Positions 1 to 8,720 of a DNA stretch of 64,000 bases are shown here, piece after piece. The DNA lies in assembly GCF_020103695.1 (NCBI RefSeq), contig NZ_JAHXBF010000015.1, forward strand, positions 186,001-250,000, given 5' to 3'. The first letter of the stretch is position 1. Each line of letters begins with the position of its first letter. Under the pieces are notes generated by a model that worked only from the letters and a program-made list of their open reading frames with translations, did no database searches and had not been told where the DNA came from. The translations under genes and the position numbers were made by a program. Source of the DNA: Hyalangium versicolor (GTDB lineage: Bacteria; Myxococcota; Myxococcia; Myxococcales; Myxococcaceae).

Positions 1-424
1 TCTTCAGCCGCTGCAGGGGCGCCAGCGCGCACGAGCCCGGCTCACTCGGAGTCCCCTTCGACGGTCGCGACAGATCCACCGACACGCGTGGCCGCTGCAC
101 CTTCACCAGATCCAGGGCCACCTTGCCAGAGAAGGGACTCGTCAGTCCGAACTGGACCTCGGCGAGATCCGCGGCGAACAACGGCGTCTCCGTGCCGGGA
201 GAGAACAGGGACAGGCCGCGGATGATGACCTTCTGCCCGAGGGGATCCAGCTCGCACTGGCCGATGCCCACGTCCAGCCCGAGAAGGTCTGGCAGGTTCC
301 GTCGCGCCAGCGTGCAGGCGGTGTCCCAGGCCACGGACGTGCGCAGAGCCATCGTCGCCCCCACGACGAGGACGGCAATGACTCCCAGCGCTCGGAGCGC
401 CCCCTGACGGCTCTGCGTGGCCAA
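1..424 (-). CDS. TamB/AsmA-like outer-membrane biogenesis protein, N-terminal part (cut by window edge)
   Basis: The minus-strand frame is open from about 424 to the left edge, so only about 141 N-terminal residues are visible. It begins with a short basic stretch, then one membrane helix (GALRALGVIAVLVVG...), then beta-rich sequence with phrases such as GQKVIIRGLSLFSP and LAEVQFGLTSPFSGK. That anchor plus lipid-groove-like repeats is typical of AsmA/TamB proteins, which span the periplasm and help insert outer-membrane proteins or move lipids. The start is uncertain: a TTG at 424, five bases after the upstream stop, keeps the whole helix, whereas the first ATG (352) lies inside the helix. 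It is the last visible gene of the run descending from pilQ. The family call rests on pattern only because most of the protein lies outside the window. Confidence 0.6.
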   Translation of the reverse strand, partial: MATQSRQGALRALGVIAVLVVGATMALRTSVAWDTACTLARRNLPDLLGLDVGIGQCELDPLGQKVIIRGLSLFSPGTETPLFAADLAEVQFGLTSPFSGKVALDLVKVQRPRVSVDLSRPSKGTPSEPGSCALAPLQRLK

Positions 425-429
425 AGCCG

Positions 430-1371
430 CTACAGCTTACCGAGCCCCTCGAGGTAGCGGTCGATCTCCGCGAGATCCACCTTCGAGCCGGCTGCCCGGC
501 TGCTCGGCTGGGGGGCAGGCTTCGCGGGCGCACCCTCTGCCGGGGGCAGCGCCGAGCCCACCAGGCCCAGGTTGTCCGCCACGCGACGGACGAGCTCCTC
601 GCCAATGCTCTCCTGGCGGGCCAGGAACGCCTCGAAGAGCGCGTTGTCGCACAGGGTGTTGATGACGCGCGGGGTGCCGCCGGAGGCCTTGTGGATGGCC
701 AACAGCGCCTCGGCCGTGAAGGGCATCCGGGGCGAGCCGGCCAGCCGCAGGCGGTGCTTGATGTAGGCCTCGGTGGACTCGGCGGTGAAGGGCTCGAGCT
801 TGTACCGGAAGGCCACGCGCTGGGCGAGCGGCGGGTCCAGCTTGAGGTTCTTCTCGATCTCCGGCAGCCCGAAGAAGACGAAGGAGATGAGCTTGCGCTC
901 GGGCACTTCGAGGTTCAGCAGGCCGCGGAACTCCTCCATGAGCTCGCGCGTCTCCAGCATCTGCGCCTCGTCGATGAGGACGACGGCCTTCTTGCCGGAC
1001 TCGTAGATCTGCAAGAGCCGCTGGTAGAGCTGGGACAGGAGCGCCAGCTTCTCCTGGGCCGGGTTCTCCACGCCCAACTGCAGGGCGATGCGCCGCAAGA
1101 GCCAGTTGGCGGTGATGCCAGAGTGGATGATGACGAGCAGCGCGGCCTCGTACTCGGCCTCGGGCAGCGAGTCGAGCATCCGCCGAGCCAGCGTCGTCTT
1201 CCCCGCGCCAATGTCACCCACGAGGATGGACAGGCCCTTCATGTAGCCCACGGCGTGCATCAGCCGGGTGAGGGCCTGCGAGTGCTGGACGGAGTTGTAA
1301 TAGAACCGGCTGACCGGTGCGTTGGAGAAGGGCTCCGTCGTGAGCTCGAAAAAGTCCAGGTAGGTCGTCAT
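430..1371 (-). CDS. ExeA/GspA-like AAA ATPase
   Basis: The 313-residue ATPase belongs to the ExeA/GspA-type AAA family, which act with type II secretion or as general MoxR/ExeA-type remodelers. Residues 52-59 (GDIGAGKT) form Walker A and 130-137 (VVLIDEAQ) Walker B. The region from 180 on (LAQRVAFRYKLEPF, then GGTPRVINTLCDNAL) is the usual sensor/lid of this family. The opening phrase YLDFFELTTEPFSNAP matches the family signature of a short lead-in before the core. Unlike Aeromonas ExeA there is no C-terminal membrane helix or peptidoglycan-binding domain; the last 50 residues are Ala/Pro-rich followed by a short acidic helix. It lies 18 bp downstream of the SgmX-like gene and is probably co-transcribed with it. 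What it remodels is unknown. Confidence 0.8.
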   Translation of the reverse strand: MTTYLDFFELTTEPFSNAPVSRFYYNSVQHSQALTRLMHAVGYMKGLSILVGDIGAGKTTLARRMLDSLPEAEYEAALLVIIHSGITANWLLRRIALQLGVENPAQEKLALLSQLYQRLLQIYESGKKAVVLIDEAQMLETRELMEEFRGLLNLEVPERKLISFVFFGLPEIEKNLKLDPPLAQRVAFRYKLEPFTAESTEAYIKHRLRLAGSPRMPFTAEALLAIHKASGGTPRVINTLCDNALFEAFLARQESIGEELVRRVADNLGLVGSALPPAEGAPAKPAPQPSSRAAGSKVDLAEIDRYLEGLGKL

Positions 1372-1389
1372 GGGCTCGCCGGAGGGAGA

Positions 1390-4300
1390 CTACACATAGC
1401 CTACCTTGCGGGCCTTGGGAGCGCCCGCGGAAGCTGCGGGAGGCGCCTTCGATGCCGCGGGAGGAGCTCCACCTCCACCGGGCCCCTTCTTGGGCTTGGC
1501 GACGATGGGGTCGTCCTCGGGCTCGGTCAGCTCGGACAGCCGGCTGACCTGCGAAGAGACATCGCGGTACTTCGGGTCCAGCTCGGCCACGCGCTGGTAG
1601 TGGTAGAGCGCCTTGCCGTTCTCGCCCATGGCCTCATAGGCCAGGGCCAACTCGAAGCCGAGCGCCTTGGCGGCCTCGTCCTTGGCGTGCTCGCTGGACA
1701 AGCCCTCCTTGAAGACCTTGACCGCCTCCTCATGCTCACCGCGCATGCCGTGGAGCATGCCGATCATGGTGATGCAATCCAGCTCGCGCTTGGTGCCGAC
1801 ACTCCCCTTGCGCGCCACGGCGAACTCGCCGAGCGCGTCGTCGGAGAGGCCCATCTCCTTGTAGGCGATGCCCAGATCGTAGTGGGTGTCCACGTCCTCG
1901 GGCTTGACGACCTTCTCCAGGCCCTTCTTGAACTCGGCGAACACCTCTTCGACCGAGTACTGGAAGTCATCCTCGGACGCGGCCGGCGCGGGCGTCTCGT
2001 CGGCCAGCCCGCCAAAGTCCTCGGCCAATTCGGCCGCCAGATCGAACGCGCTCGTCTCCGAGGGCGCATCCATCATGGGCTCGACGGCGGGCACCGAAGC
2101 CGACTCGGCCTCGGTCTCCTCCGTCGTCGGGGCGGTGCCACCATCGGCCTCGAGCGCCTCCAGCCGAGCCATCAGCTCGCCGGCGCGTACGTGCCCCGGG
2201 AAGGCGATCATCACGGTCTCGAGGATCTCGCGCGCCTCCTCCGTCAGCCCCTGATCGAGGAAGAAGCTCGCCTCGTCACACTCCTCGGAGGCCGGCTCCT
2301 CACCGGTGGCGGCGGGCTCCTCGTCGGAACCCACGGCCTCGGTGGGATGGGTGGCGGCCTCCGGCTCGGAGTAGTCCGCCGCGAAGGGCTCGTCCGCGGG
2401 AGTCTCGACTCCCAGCACGGCACCGACGACGGTGGCCTCCTCGGGCTCGTAGGCCGTGACGCCAGCCGAGGTGACCTCGGAGTCGCTGAAGTCGTCCTCC
2501 ACGGGCTCCACGACGCGCGAGACCCGCGTCGGGACGTCCAGCTCGGAGCCCAGCGCACGCCGGTTGCTGGCGGTGGGAGCAGCGCTCTGGAGCAGCTCCG
2601 CCGAGGGCATCGACGGACGCGTGGGAGGCGGCTCGTCATCCCCGAGCGCCACACCGCCCAGCGCCTCGTCCTCGACGATCGGCTCGTCCTCGACGGAGAC
2701 GGCGGGCTCGTCCACCACATACTCGGCGGACGTGCCAGCCACATCCGCGAACGACATCTCCTCGTCCGCGGAGCCGGCCATGAGCGGCTCGTCCAGCAGG
2801 TTGGTGGAGGTGGTCTCGTCGGCCAGCAGGCTCTCGTCGGCATCGGAGCCGGAGACGATCGTCTCGCCCACCAGCGCCTCGTCGCTGATGACGGTCTCGG
2901 TGGAGCCGCCCTCCTCGACGATCTCATCGGACTCGGACCCGCTGATCGCGGCCAGCGCCAGGTCATCCCCCGGCGGCCGGGCGAGCGCGTCCTCGGGAGC
3001 CTCGGCAACGACGATCTCCTCGTCGTTGGACTCCACTAGGATCTCATCGTCGCCGAGAGACTCGACGTGGTGGGCCGCGGGAGCCTCCGCATGCTCCACG
3101 CGCAGCACGGCGAGGAAGGCGGGCACCTCGGGGTGGTTGGGGTTCTGCTGGAGGATCGTGACCAGGTACGGCTGCGCGCGCTGGACTTCCTCGCGGCGGG
3201 TGCACAGGCGAAGCACGTTGAGCAACTGCTCGGAGGCCTGCACCGTGTTCCCGGCGGCGACGTAGATGTTGTAGGCCTTCTCGTGCGCGTCGAGGTTCTC
3301 GGGATCGACGGCGAAGATCTTCCGCAGGTGCTCCAGCGCTTTGTCGTGGAGGCCGTACTTGACGTAGACGTCGGTCTCCGTGAGCAGCTTGGCGAGCTGC
3401 TCGCGCGTCAGCGGGCCCGTGGGCGCGGGCGTGGCAGTCACCGGCCGAGGCGGCGACGTCTGCGGACCGGGCCGAGCCGGCTCGGGAGCAGGAGCAGGTG
3501 CTGGCGCGGGGGCACGAGCGGGCGCAGCCGCGGCGGGCGCAGGCGCAGGTGCCCGATTGACGGAAGAACCCGGCTCGCGACCCAGCGCGGGCGCGGGCCC
3601 GGCGGCAGCAGGCGCAGGCACCCGATTGACGGAGGAACCCGGCTCGCGACCCAGCGCGGGCGCAGGCCCGGCGGCAGGCGCAGGCACCCGATTCACGGAA
3701 GAACCCGGCTCGCGACCCAGCGCGGGCGCAGGCCCGGCAGCAGGCGCCCGGTTGAGCGTGGCGGAAGAACCCGGCTCGCGGCCGAGCGCGGGGGCACGCC
3801 CGGCGGCAGGAGCCCGACCCGGCGCGGCGGCGCGCGCGAGCAGATCCGGATCCTGCGGATCGATCTCGGCGATCTTATCCCAGACGCTGTTGGCTTCCTG
3901 GCCGCGGCCGGAGTCCTGATAGACCTTGGCCAGCTCCTTGTAGACGGAGACCGTCTTCGACGTCTGCCCCAGCCCCTGGAAGGCCTGGGCGAGCAGGTTC
4001 AGCGTCTCGACGTCGCGGCCATCGGCCTTGAAGGCCACCTGGAGGCGGGCCAGGGCGCGCTTCTGATCGCCCTTGCCCAGATACGTGCTGGCCAGTTCCT
4101 TGGCGAGCGCGATGTTCTCGGGCTCGAGCGCGGACAGACGCTCGGCCACGCGCACGTAGTCATCCGTGCGGGCATTGCGCTTGAGATACTCGGAGGCGCG
4201 CCGGAACTCGGCGATCGCCTCCTTGGGCATGTTCTCCTTGGCGTACAGCTCGCCCAGCTTGATCTTCGACGCCACGTTCTCGGGGTCGAGGTCGACCATC

Positions 4301-4707
4301 CGCTTGAGCGTGTCGAGCAGCTGCTTGGTGTCGCCCTGCTTGTCGTAGTGGTTGGCGACGATCTGGAAGTACGCCATCGCCTCGGACATCAGCCCGAGCT
4401 GCTGATGGAGCTCCGCCAGCTTCAGGTTCACGTCCAGCAGGTTCGGGTTGAGCTTGAGGACCTGCTTGTAGAGCGCGACGGCCTTGAGGAAGAAGCCATC
4501 CGAGGAGTAGCTCTCGGCAACCTTGGTGAAGTAGTGCGCGGCCTGGGGGTTGTCGTTCTTCTTCTGGTACAGCTCCCCCATCTTCTGCAGGACGCGCACG
4601 TCCTTGGGGTCCGCCTCGAGGACCTTCTGGTACTCCTTGATGGCCTTGTCGTAGGCGCCCTTCGCGACGAGCTTCGCGGCGGCTTCGATGATCTTGTTCT
4701 TGTCCAT
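1390..4707 (-). CDS. sgmX: SgmX-like TPR protein (polar activator of type IV pili)
   Basis: The 1,105-residue protein has three parts. Residues 1-290 are tandem tetratricopeptide repeats (for example YDKAIKEYQKVLEADP). A long low-complexity acidic and Pro/Ala-rich linker runs to about 840. A second TPR block (VDTHYDLGIAYKEMGLSDDALGEF...) runs to about 1075, followed by a Gly/Pro/Ala tail. In M. xanthus, SgmX (MXAN_5766, as I recall) has this architecture and the same place next to accC-accB-efp-mglC-pilQ; it binds MglA-GTP and stimulates pilus formation at the leading pole. The identification therefore rests on architecture plus synteny. Four near-identical 66-69 bp units (3542-3808) in the linker are listed separately. 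A possible promoter lies about 90 bp upstream of the ATG. Confidence 0.82.
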   Translation of the reverse strand: MDKNKIIEAAAKLVAKGAYDKAIKEYQKVLEADPKDVRVLQKMGELYQKKNDNPQAAHYFTKVAESYSSDGFFLKAVALYKQVLKLNPNLLDVNLKLAELHQQLGLMSEAMAYFQIVANHYDKQGDTKQLLDTLKRMVDLDPENVASKIKLGELYAKENMPKEAIAEFRRASEYLKRNARTDDYVRVAERLSALEPENIALAKELASTYLGKGDQKRALARLQVAFKADGRDVETLNLLAQAFQGLGQTSKTVSVYKELAKVYQDSGRGQEANSVWDKIAEIDPQDPDLLARAAAPGRAPAAGRAPALGREPGSSATLNRAPAAGPAPALGREPGSSVNRVPAPAAGPAPALGREPGSSVNRVPAPAAAGPAPALGREPGSSVNRAPAPAPAAAAPARAPAPAPAPAPEPARPGPQTSPPRPVTATPAPTGPLTREQLAKLLTETDVYVKYGLHDKALEHLRKIFAVDPENLDAHEKAYNIYVAAGNTVQASEQLLNVLRLCTRREEVQRAQPYLVTILQQNPNHPEVPAFLAVLRVEHAEAPAAHHVESLGDDEILVESNDEEIVVAEAPEDALARPPGDDLALAAISGSESDEIVEEGGSTETVISDEALVGETIVSGSDADESLLADETTSTNLLDEPLMAGSADEEMSFADVAGTSAEYVVDEPAVSVEDEPIVEDEALGGVALGDDEPPPTRPSMPSAELLQSAAPTASNRRALGSELDVPTRVSRVVEPVEDDFSDSEVTSAGVTAYEPEEATVVGAVLGVETPADEPFAADYSEPEAATHPTEAVGSDEEPAATGEEPASEECDEASFFLDQGLTEEAREILETVMIAFPGHVRAGELMARLEALEADGGTAPTTEETEAESASVPAVEPMMDAPSETSAFDLAAELAEDFGGLADETPAPAASEDDFQYSVEEVFAEFKKGLEKVVKPEDVDTHYDLGIAYKEMGLSDDALGEFAVARKGSVGTKRELDCITMIGMLHGMRGEHEEAVKVFKEGLSSEHAKDEAAKALGFELALAYEAMGENGKALYHYQRVAELDPKYRDVSSQVSRLSELTEPEDDPIVAKPKKGPGGGGAPPAASKAPPAASAGAPKARKVGYV
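3542..3808. repeat. Four tandem 66-69 bp repeats inside the sgmX linker
   Basis: Four consecutive units of 69, 66, 66 and 66 bp sit in frame in the SgmX-like gene. Each encodes 22-23 residues around the core PALGREPGSS, followed by a variable V-N-R-x-P-A-P spacer. The DNA is nearly identical between units, especially the stretch reading gaacccggctcgcg on the plus strand, so expansion is recent or kept homogeneous. Because each unit is a multiple of three, gain or loss changes linker length without breaking the frame. Confidence 0.9.
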
Positions 4708-4790
4708 CGAGCAGGGCTTCCGACCGGGCCAACCCCTTGGAACTTCCGGGGTTTCCTGCGTCCTTCAGGGATCCAGCGAGGGAGACCGGA

Positions 4791-4819
4791 GGCTATCGGA
4801 ATCCGCTCTTGCCGGTCAA
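4791..4819 (-). promoter_or_regulatory. Possible sigma-70 type promoter of sgmX
   Basis: On the minus strand the 177-bp gap between accC and sgmX contains TTGACC, 17 bp, ATAGCC. The -35 box matches five of six consensus bases and the -10 box is weak. It would start a transcript roughly 75-80 bases before the SgmX ATG. The placement suggests sgmX has its own promoter in addition to any read-through from accC. Confidence 0.35.
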
Positions 4820-4884
4820 GAAATCGCCACCCCACCCCCGAGGCGAATCAGGGGGTTGCGTAGGCGGGTGCTTAGCAGGCGAGC

Positions 4885-6270
<1,386 letters not shown>

Positions 6271-6321
6271 GCCCTGCCCTCCTCGTGGGCCCCGAAGCCG
6301 GCGAATGGCCGGCCCGCCGGA

Positions 6322-6924
6322 CTACGCCGGCTCGATGCGGAACAGCACCTGGCCGAACTCCACCGGCTGCCCGTTCTCCGCCAGAACCTCGGCGATGCGC
6401 CCTGGCACATCGGCCTCGATCTCGTTCATCAACTTCATCGCCTCGATGATGCAGAGCACCTGGCCCTTCTTCACGATCGAGCCCACCTCGACGAAGGAAG
6501 GCTGGTCCGGGGCGGGCGTCCGGTAGAACGTCCCCACGAACGGGCTGGTGACCTGGTGGCCGGGCTTCTCCACGGGCTTGGCCGGAGCCGCCGCCGGAGC
6601 CGCTGCTGCAGCCGGAGCCGCCGCCGGAGCCGCTGCCCGCGCGGGCGCCGAATACTCCACCGCCGGTACCTGCACCGGGCTCACCGACGGGCTCACCGGC
6701 GCCGCCTGGTGGACGATGGTGGGCGCGGGCCCATGGCCGCGGCGGATGTACAGCCGCTCTTCACCCCGCTGCCACACCAGCCTCGTCACATCCGAGGCCT
6801 CCAGCATCTCCACGATCTGCCGGAGCGCGTCCACGTCCAGGGACGTCGCCCCCGGGTCTCGGCCATTGCCACCAGCCGGCGAGGACTCTCCCTCGGTCCG
6901 CGTTGCCTTGCGCTTCGTCGCCAT
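6322..6924 (-). CDS. accB: Biotin carboxyl carrier protein of acetyl-CoA carboxylase
   Basis: At 200 residues, this is the carrier that swings biotin between AccC and the carboxyltransferase. The C-terminal biotinyl domain holds EAMKLMNEIEAD, with the biotinylated lysine at about residue 164, preceded by the HQVTSPFVGTFYRTPAP entry strand typical of AccB. The N-terminal part (DVDALRQIVEMLEASDVTRLVWQRGEERLYIRRG) matches the AccB dimerisation region. The linker between them is Ala/Pro-rich and longer than in E. coli (156 residues total). It precedes accC and follows efp by 32 bp. Confidence 0.95.
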   Translation of the reverse strand: MATKRKATRTEGESSPAGGNGRDPGATSLDVDALRQIVEMLEASDVTRLVWQRGEERLYIRRGHGPAPTIVHQAAPVSPSVSPVQVPAVEYSAPARAAAPAAAPAAAAAPAAAPAKPVEKPGHQVTSPFVGTFYRTPAPDQPSFVEVGSIVKKGQVLCIIEAMKLMNEIEADVPGRIAEVLAENGQPVEFGQVLFRIEPA

Positions 6925-6956
6925 GCGTCCCCTCCCGACCCGGGCTGCGGCCCGGA

Positions 6957-7535
6957 TTATCCCCCGGTGGCCACGCGCGTGAGGTACTTCCCGTCACGCG
7001 TGTCGATCTTCAGGATGTCGCCCTCGTTGATGAAGAGCGGCACGTTGACGGTGTAGCCCGACTCCAGCGTCGCCGGCTTCAGCGCGCCAGACACCGTGTC
7101 GCCACGCACGCCCGGATCGCACTTGGTGACCTTCAGGTCCACGGAGTTGGGCAGCGTCACGCCAATGGCCTTGCCATTGTAGAAGAGCACCGAGGCGCTG
7201 ATGCTCTCCTTCAGGTAGTTCTTCGCGTCCCCGAGCTCCTTCTCGCTGAGGAAGGTCTGCTCGTAGTTGCGCGTGTCCATGAAGTAGTAGTCGTCGCCCT
7301 GGACATACAGGAACTGCATGTCCTTCTCTTCGATCTCCGGCTTGCCCACCTTGTCACCGGACTTGAAGGTCGGCGTGAGCACGCGGCCCTTGGTCAGGCT
7401 GCGGATGGTGGTGCGCACGATGGCGGAGCCCTTGCCCGGCTTGACGTGCTGGAAATCGACGATCTCGAACGGCTCGCCGTCGATCTCGATCTTGAGGCCC
7501 TTGCGGAACTCGGAGGTATCAATGACACCGGCCAT
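6957..7535 (-). CDS. efp: Translation elongation factor P
   Basis: The 192-residue EF-P binds ribosomes stalled on consecutive prolines and promotes peptide-bond formation. All three beta-barrel domains appear present: the N-terminal KOW-like domain with the exposed loop KPGKGSAIVR (modifiable lysine at residue 35), a central OB fold, and the C-terminal OB fold ending in GDILKIDTRDGKYLTRV. A good ribosome-binding site (AAGGAG) lies just upstream. The modifying enzyme is not in this window. Several products in this window have polyproline tracts, so they are likely EF-P clients. Confidence 0.96.
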   Translation of the reverse strand: MAGVIDTSEFRKGLKIEIDGEPFEIVDFQHVKPGKGSAIVRTTIRSLTKGRVLTPTFKSGDKVGKPEIEEKDMQFLYVQGDDYYFMDTRNYEQTFLSEKELGDAKNYLKESISASVLFYNGKAIGVTLPNSVDLKVTKCDPGVRGDTVSGALKPATLESGYTVNVPLFINEGDILKIDTRDGKYLTRVATGG

Positions 7536-7641
7536 GGGACAGCTCCTTCGGACTACTGAAAAAGTCCGGGGTGTCTAGCCGATGGAACTCCCCTTTGGAA
7601 AGGGGAAAGCGGTGGGGCGGCGCGTCGTGCGCCTGCCTGCC

Positions 7642-8004
7642 TCACAGCTCGGCGCGGACCTTCGGCGCGGTGACCCGCAGCACATAGCGGCCCTTGCCGT
7701 AGTTGCCCTCCGCCTTGAGCGCCAGCACGAGGAAGTACTCGGGCGACACCAGGCGGATGATGGTCAACACTTTCTCGCTATTGACACTCAGCTCGGTGAC
7801 GGTGCCCGTCTTCAGCACGTCCGCGGCGTTCTTCAGCTGGGTGAGCAGGTTGGCGTACTCGACCCAGGCGCCATTGAGCTCCAGCTCCCCCGCCTCGTCC
7901 TTCTGGAACGTCTCCACGGAGATGCCGTCGAAGCCCATCACGCTGCACGCAAGGGCCCCATCGACCTGATTGACCACTGACTCCAGGTGTGCACGGAAGG
8001 ACAT
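7642..8004 (-). CDS. mglC: Roadblock/LC7 protein MglC (MglB paralogue)
   Basis: At 120 residues it is one roadblock/LC7 domain with almost nothing else, beginning MSFRAHLESVVNQVDGALACSVMGFDGI. The alternating strands and helix order (central SVNSEKVLTIIRLVSPEYFLVLALK) match the MglB class. In M. xanthus MglC (MXAN_5770, from memory) sits in the same place between efp and pilQ; it interacts with MglB and RomR and affects reversal of cell polarity. The symbol is given on domain plus synteny. A possible promoter (8014-8042) lies immediately upstream, so it may be transcribed apart from pilQ. Confidence 0.82.
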   Translation of the reverse strand: MSFRAHLESVVNQVDGALACSVMGFDGISVETFQKDEAGELELNGAWVEYANLLTQLKNAADVLKTGTVTELSVNSEKVLTIIRLVSPEYFLVLALKAEGNYGKGRYVLRVTAPKVRAEL

Positions 8005-8013
8005 GGTGGGATG

Positions 8014-8042
8014 CGATTAGGCAAAGAAGAGGAGCCCGTCAA
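8014..8042 (-). promoter_or_regulatory. Possible promoter of mglC
   Basis: In the 59-bp gap upstream of mglC the minus strand reads TTGACG, 17 bp, TAATCG. The -35 box matches five of six consensus bases and the -10 box is partial. The start of transcription would fall only a few bases before the mglC ATG. The match is suggestive, not strong. Confidence 0.35.
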
Positions 8043-8063
8043 GGCCCCTCGTTTCTCCAAGAC

Positions 8064-8690
8064 TCAGAGGCACTGATACCCGTAGCCATCCTGACCGGGG
8101 TTGACACACGGGTAGTCCACCGGCGGACGAGCCGTCGTGTTCTCTCCGCAGCCCTGGCCGCGCGTGAGCTCGATGGGGTACGTCACCTCATTGGTCTCCG
8201 CGGAGCGGCCCGAGGCCAGCTCACCCTTGATCTTGAAGGTCGCCAGCAGCGTCATGGTGTCCGGCGCGGAGGGCACCAAGGAGTCCAGCTTCGTGCGAGC
8301 CTCCGAGCCGATCAGGTCGATGACGACGTAGGACTCATCCGGGCTGGCACCGGGATCCACCACCAGGTAGATGGGCCGGCTCTCTTCCTTGAAGGTCCCC
8401 TTCACGCCCAGGGACTCGTAGTTGAAGATGATCTCGCTGCCGATGAAGCCCGTGCCCTCGGAGGAGTTGTCATCCGCGACCAGCGGTGAGAACAGACCAA
8501 AGGACATGAAGTAGTGAGTGCTGGCGGCGTAGTCCAACGAGCCACTGTACTGCTCGAGCACATCATCCGCCCGCGTACCACACTCCGTGGGGCTGAGCGG
8601 CTTTGCTCCGATCAGCTGGACCGGCTTGCTCCCTTCGACGCAGGCGCTCGCAGTGGCCGTGAGGATTGCGATGAACAACATCCGCTTCAT
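8064..8690 (-). CDS. Small exported protein downstream of pilQ, possible lipoprotein
   Basis: No family is recognised. The preferred start is ATG 8690 (MKRMLFIAILTATASAC), which gives a clean signal peptide with a possible lipidated Cys at residue 17, although the lipobox is not canonical. An in-frame ATG 15 bp further upstream (8705) would add MESSP and spoil the signal. The mature part is about 190 residues, beta-strand rich, with Asp/Glu/Ser-rich turns, and ends with several Cys (GQGCGEN, YPCVNPG, YQCL) that could form disulfides. It lies 30 bp after pilQ, and M. xanthus has a gene in the same slot. A role beside the secretin is conceivable but not shown. Confidence 0.6.
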   Translation of the reverse strand: MKRMLFIAILTATASACVEGSKPVQLIGAKPLSPTECGTRADDVLEQYSGSLDYAASTHYFMSFGLFSPLVADDNSSEGTGFIGSEIIFNYESLGVKGTFKEESRPIYLVVDPGASPDESYVVIDLIGSEARTKLDSLVPSAPDTMTLLATFKIKGELASGRSAETNEVTYPIELTRGQGCGENTTARPPVDYPCVNPGQDGYGYQCL

Positions 8691-8720
8691 AGGACTGGAC
8701 TCCATGATGGGCGCCCCGGG

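Noticed and set aside
691..3039. Long open frame on the plus strand opposite sgmX (about 780 codons)
   Set aside because: It is the mirror of a real TPR gene. Composition is typical of antisense frames in high-GC DNA and no domain is seen.
3542..3808. Tandem repeats resembling a CRISPR array
   Set aside because: Units are 66-69 bp in direct tandem, in frame in a coding region, without distinct unique spacers.
7592..7611. CCCCTTT/AAAGGGG repeat between efp and mglC as a terminator
   Set aside because: The loop would be too short and there is no T run on the minus strand.
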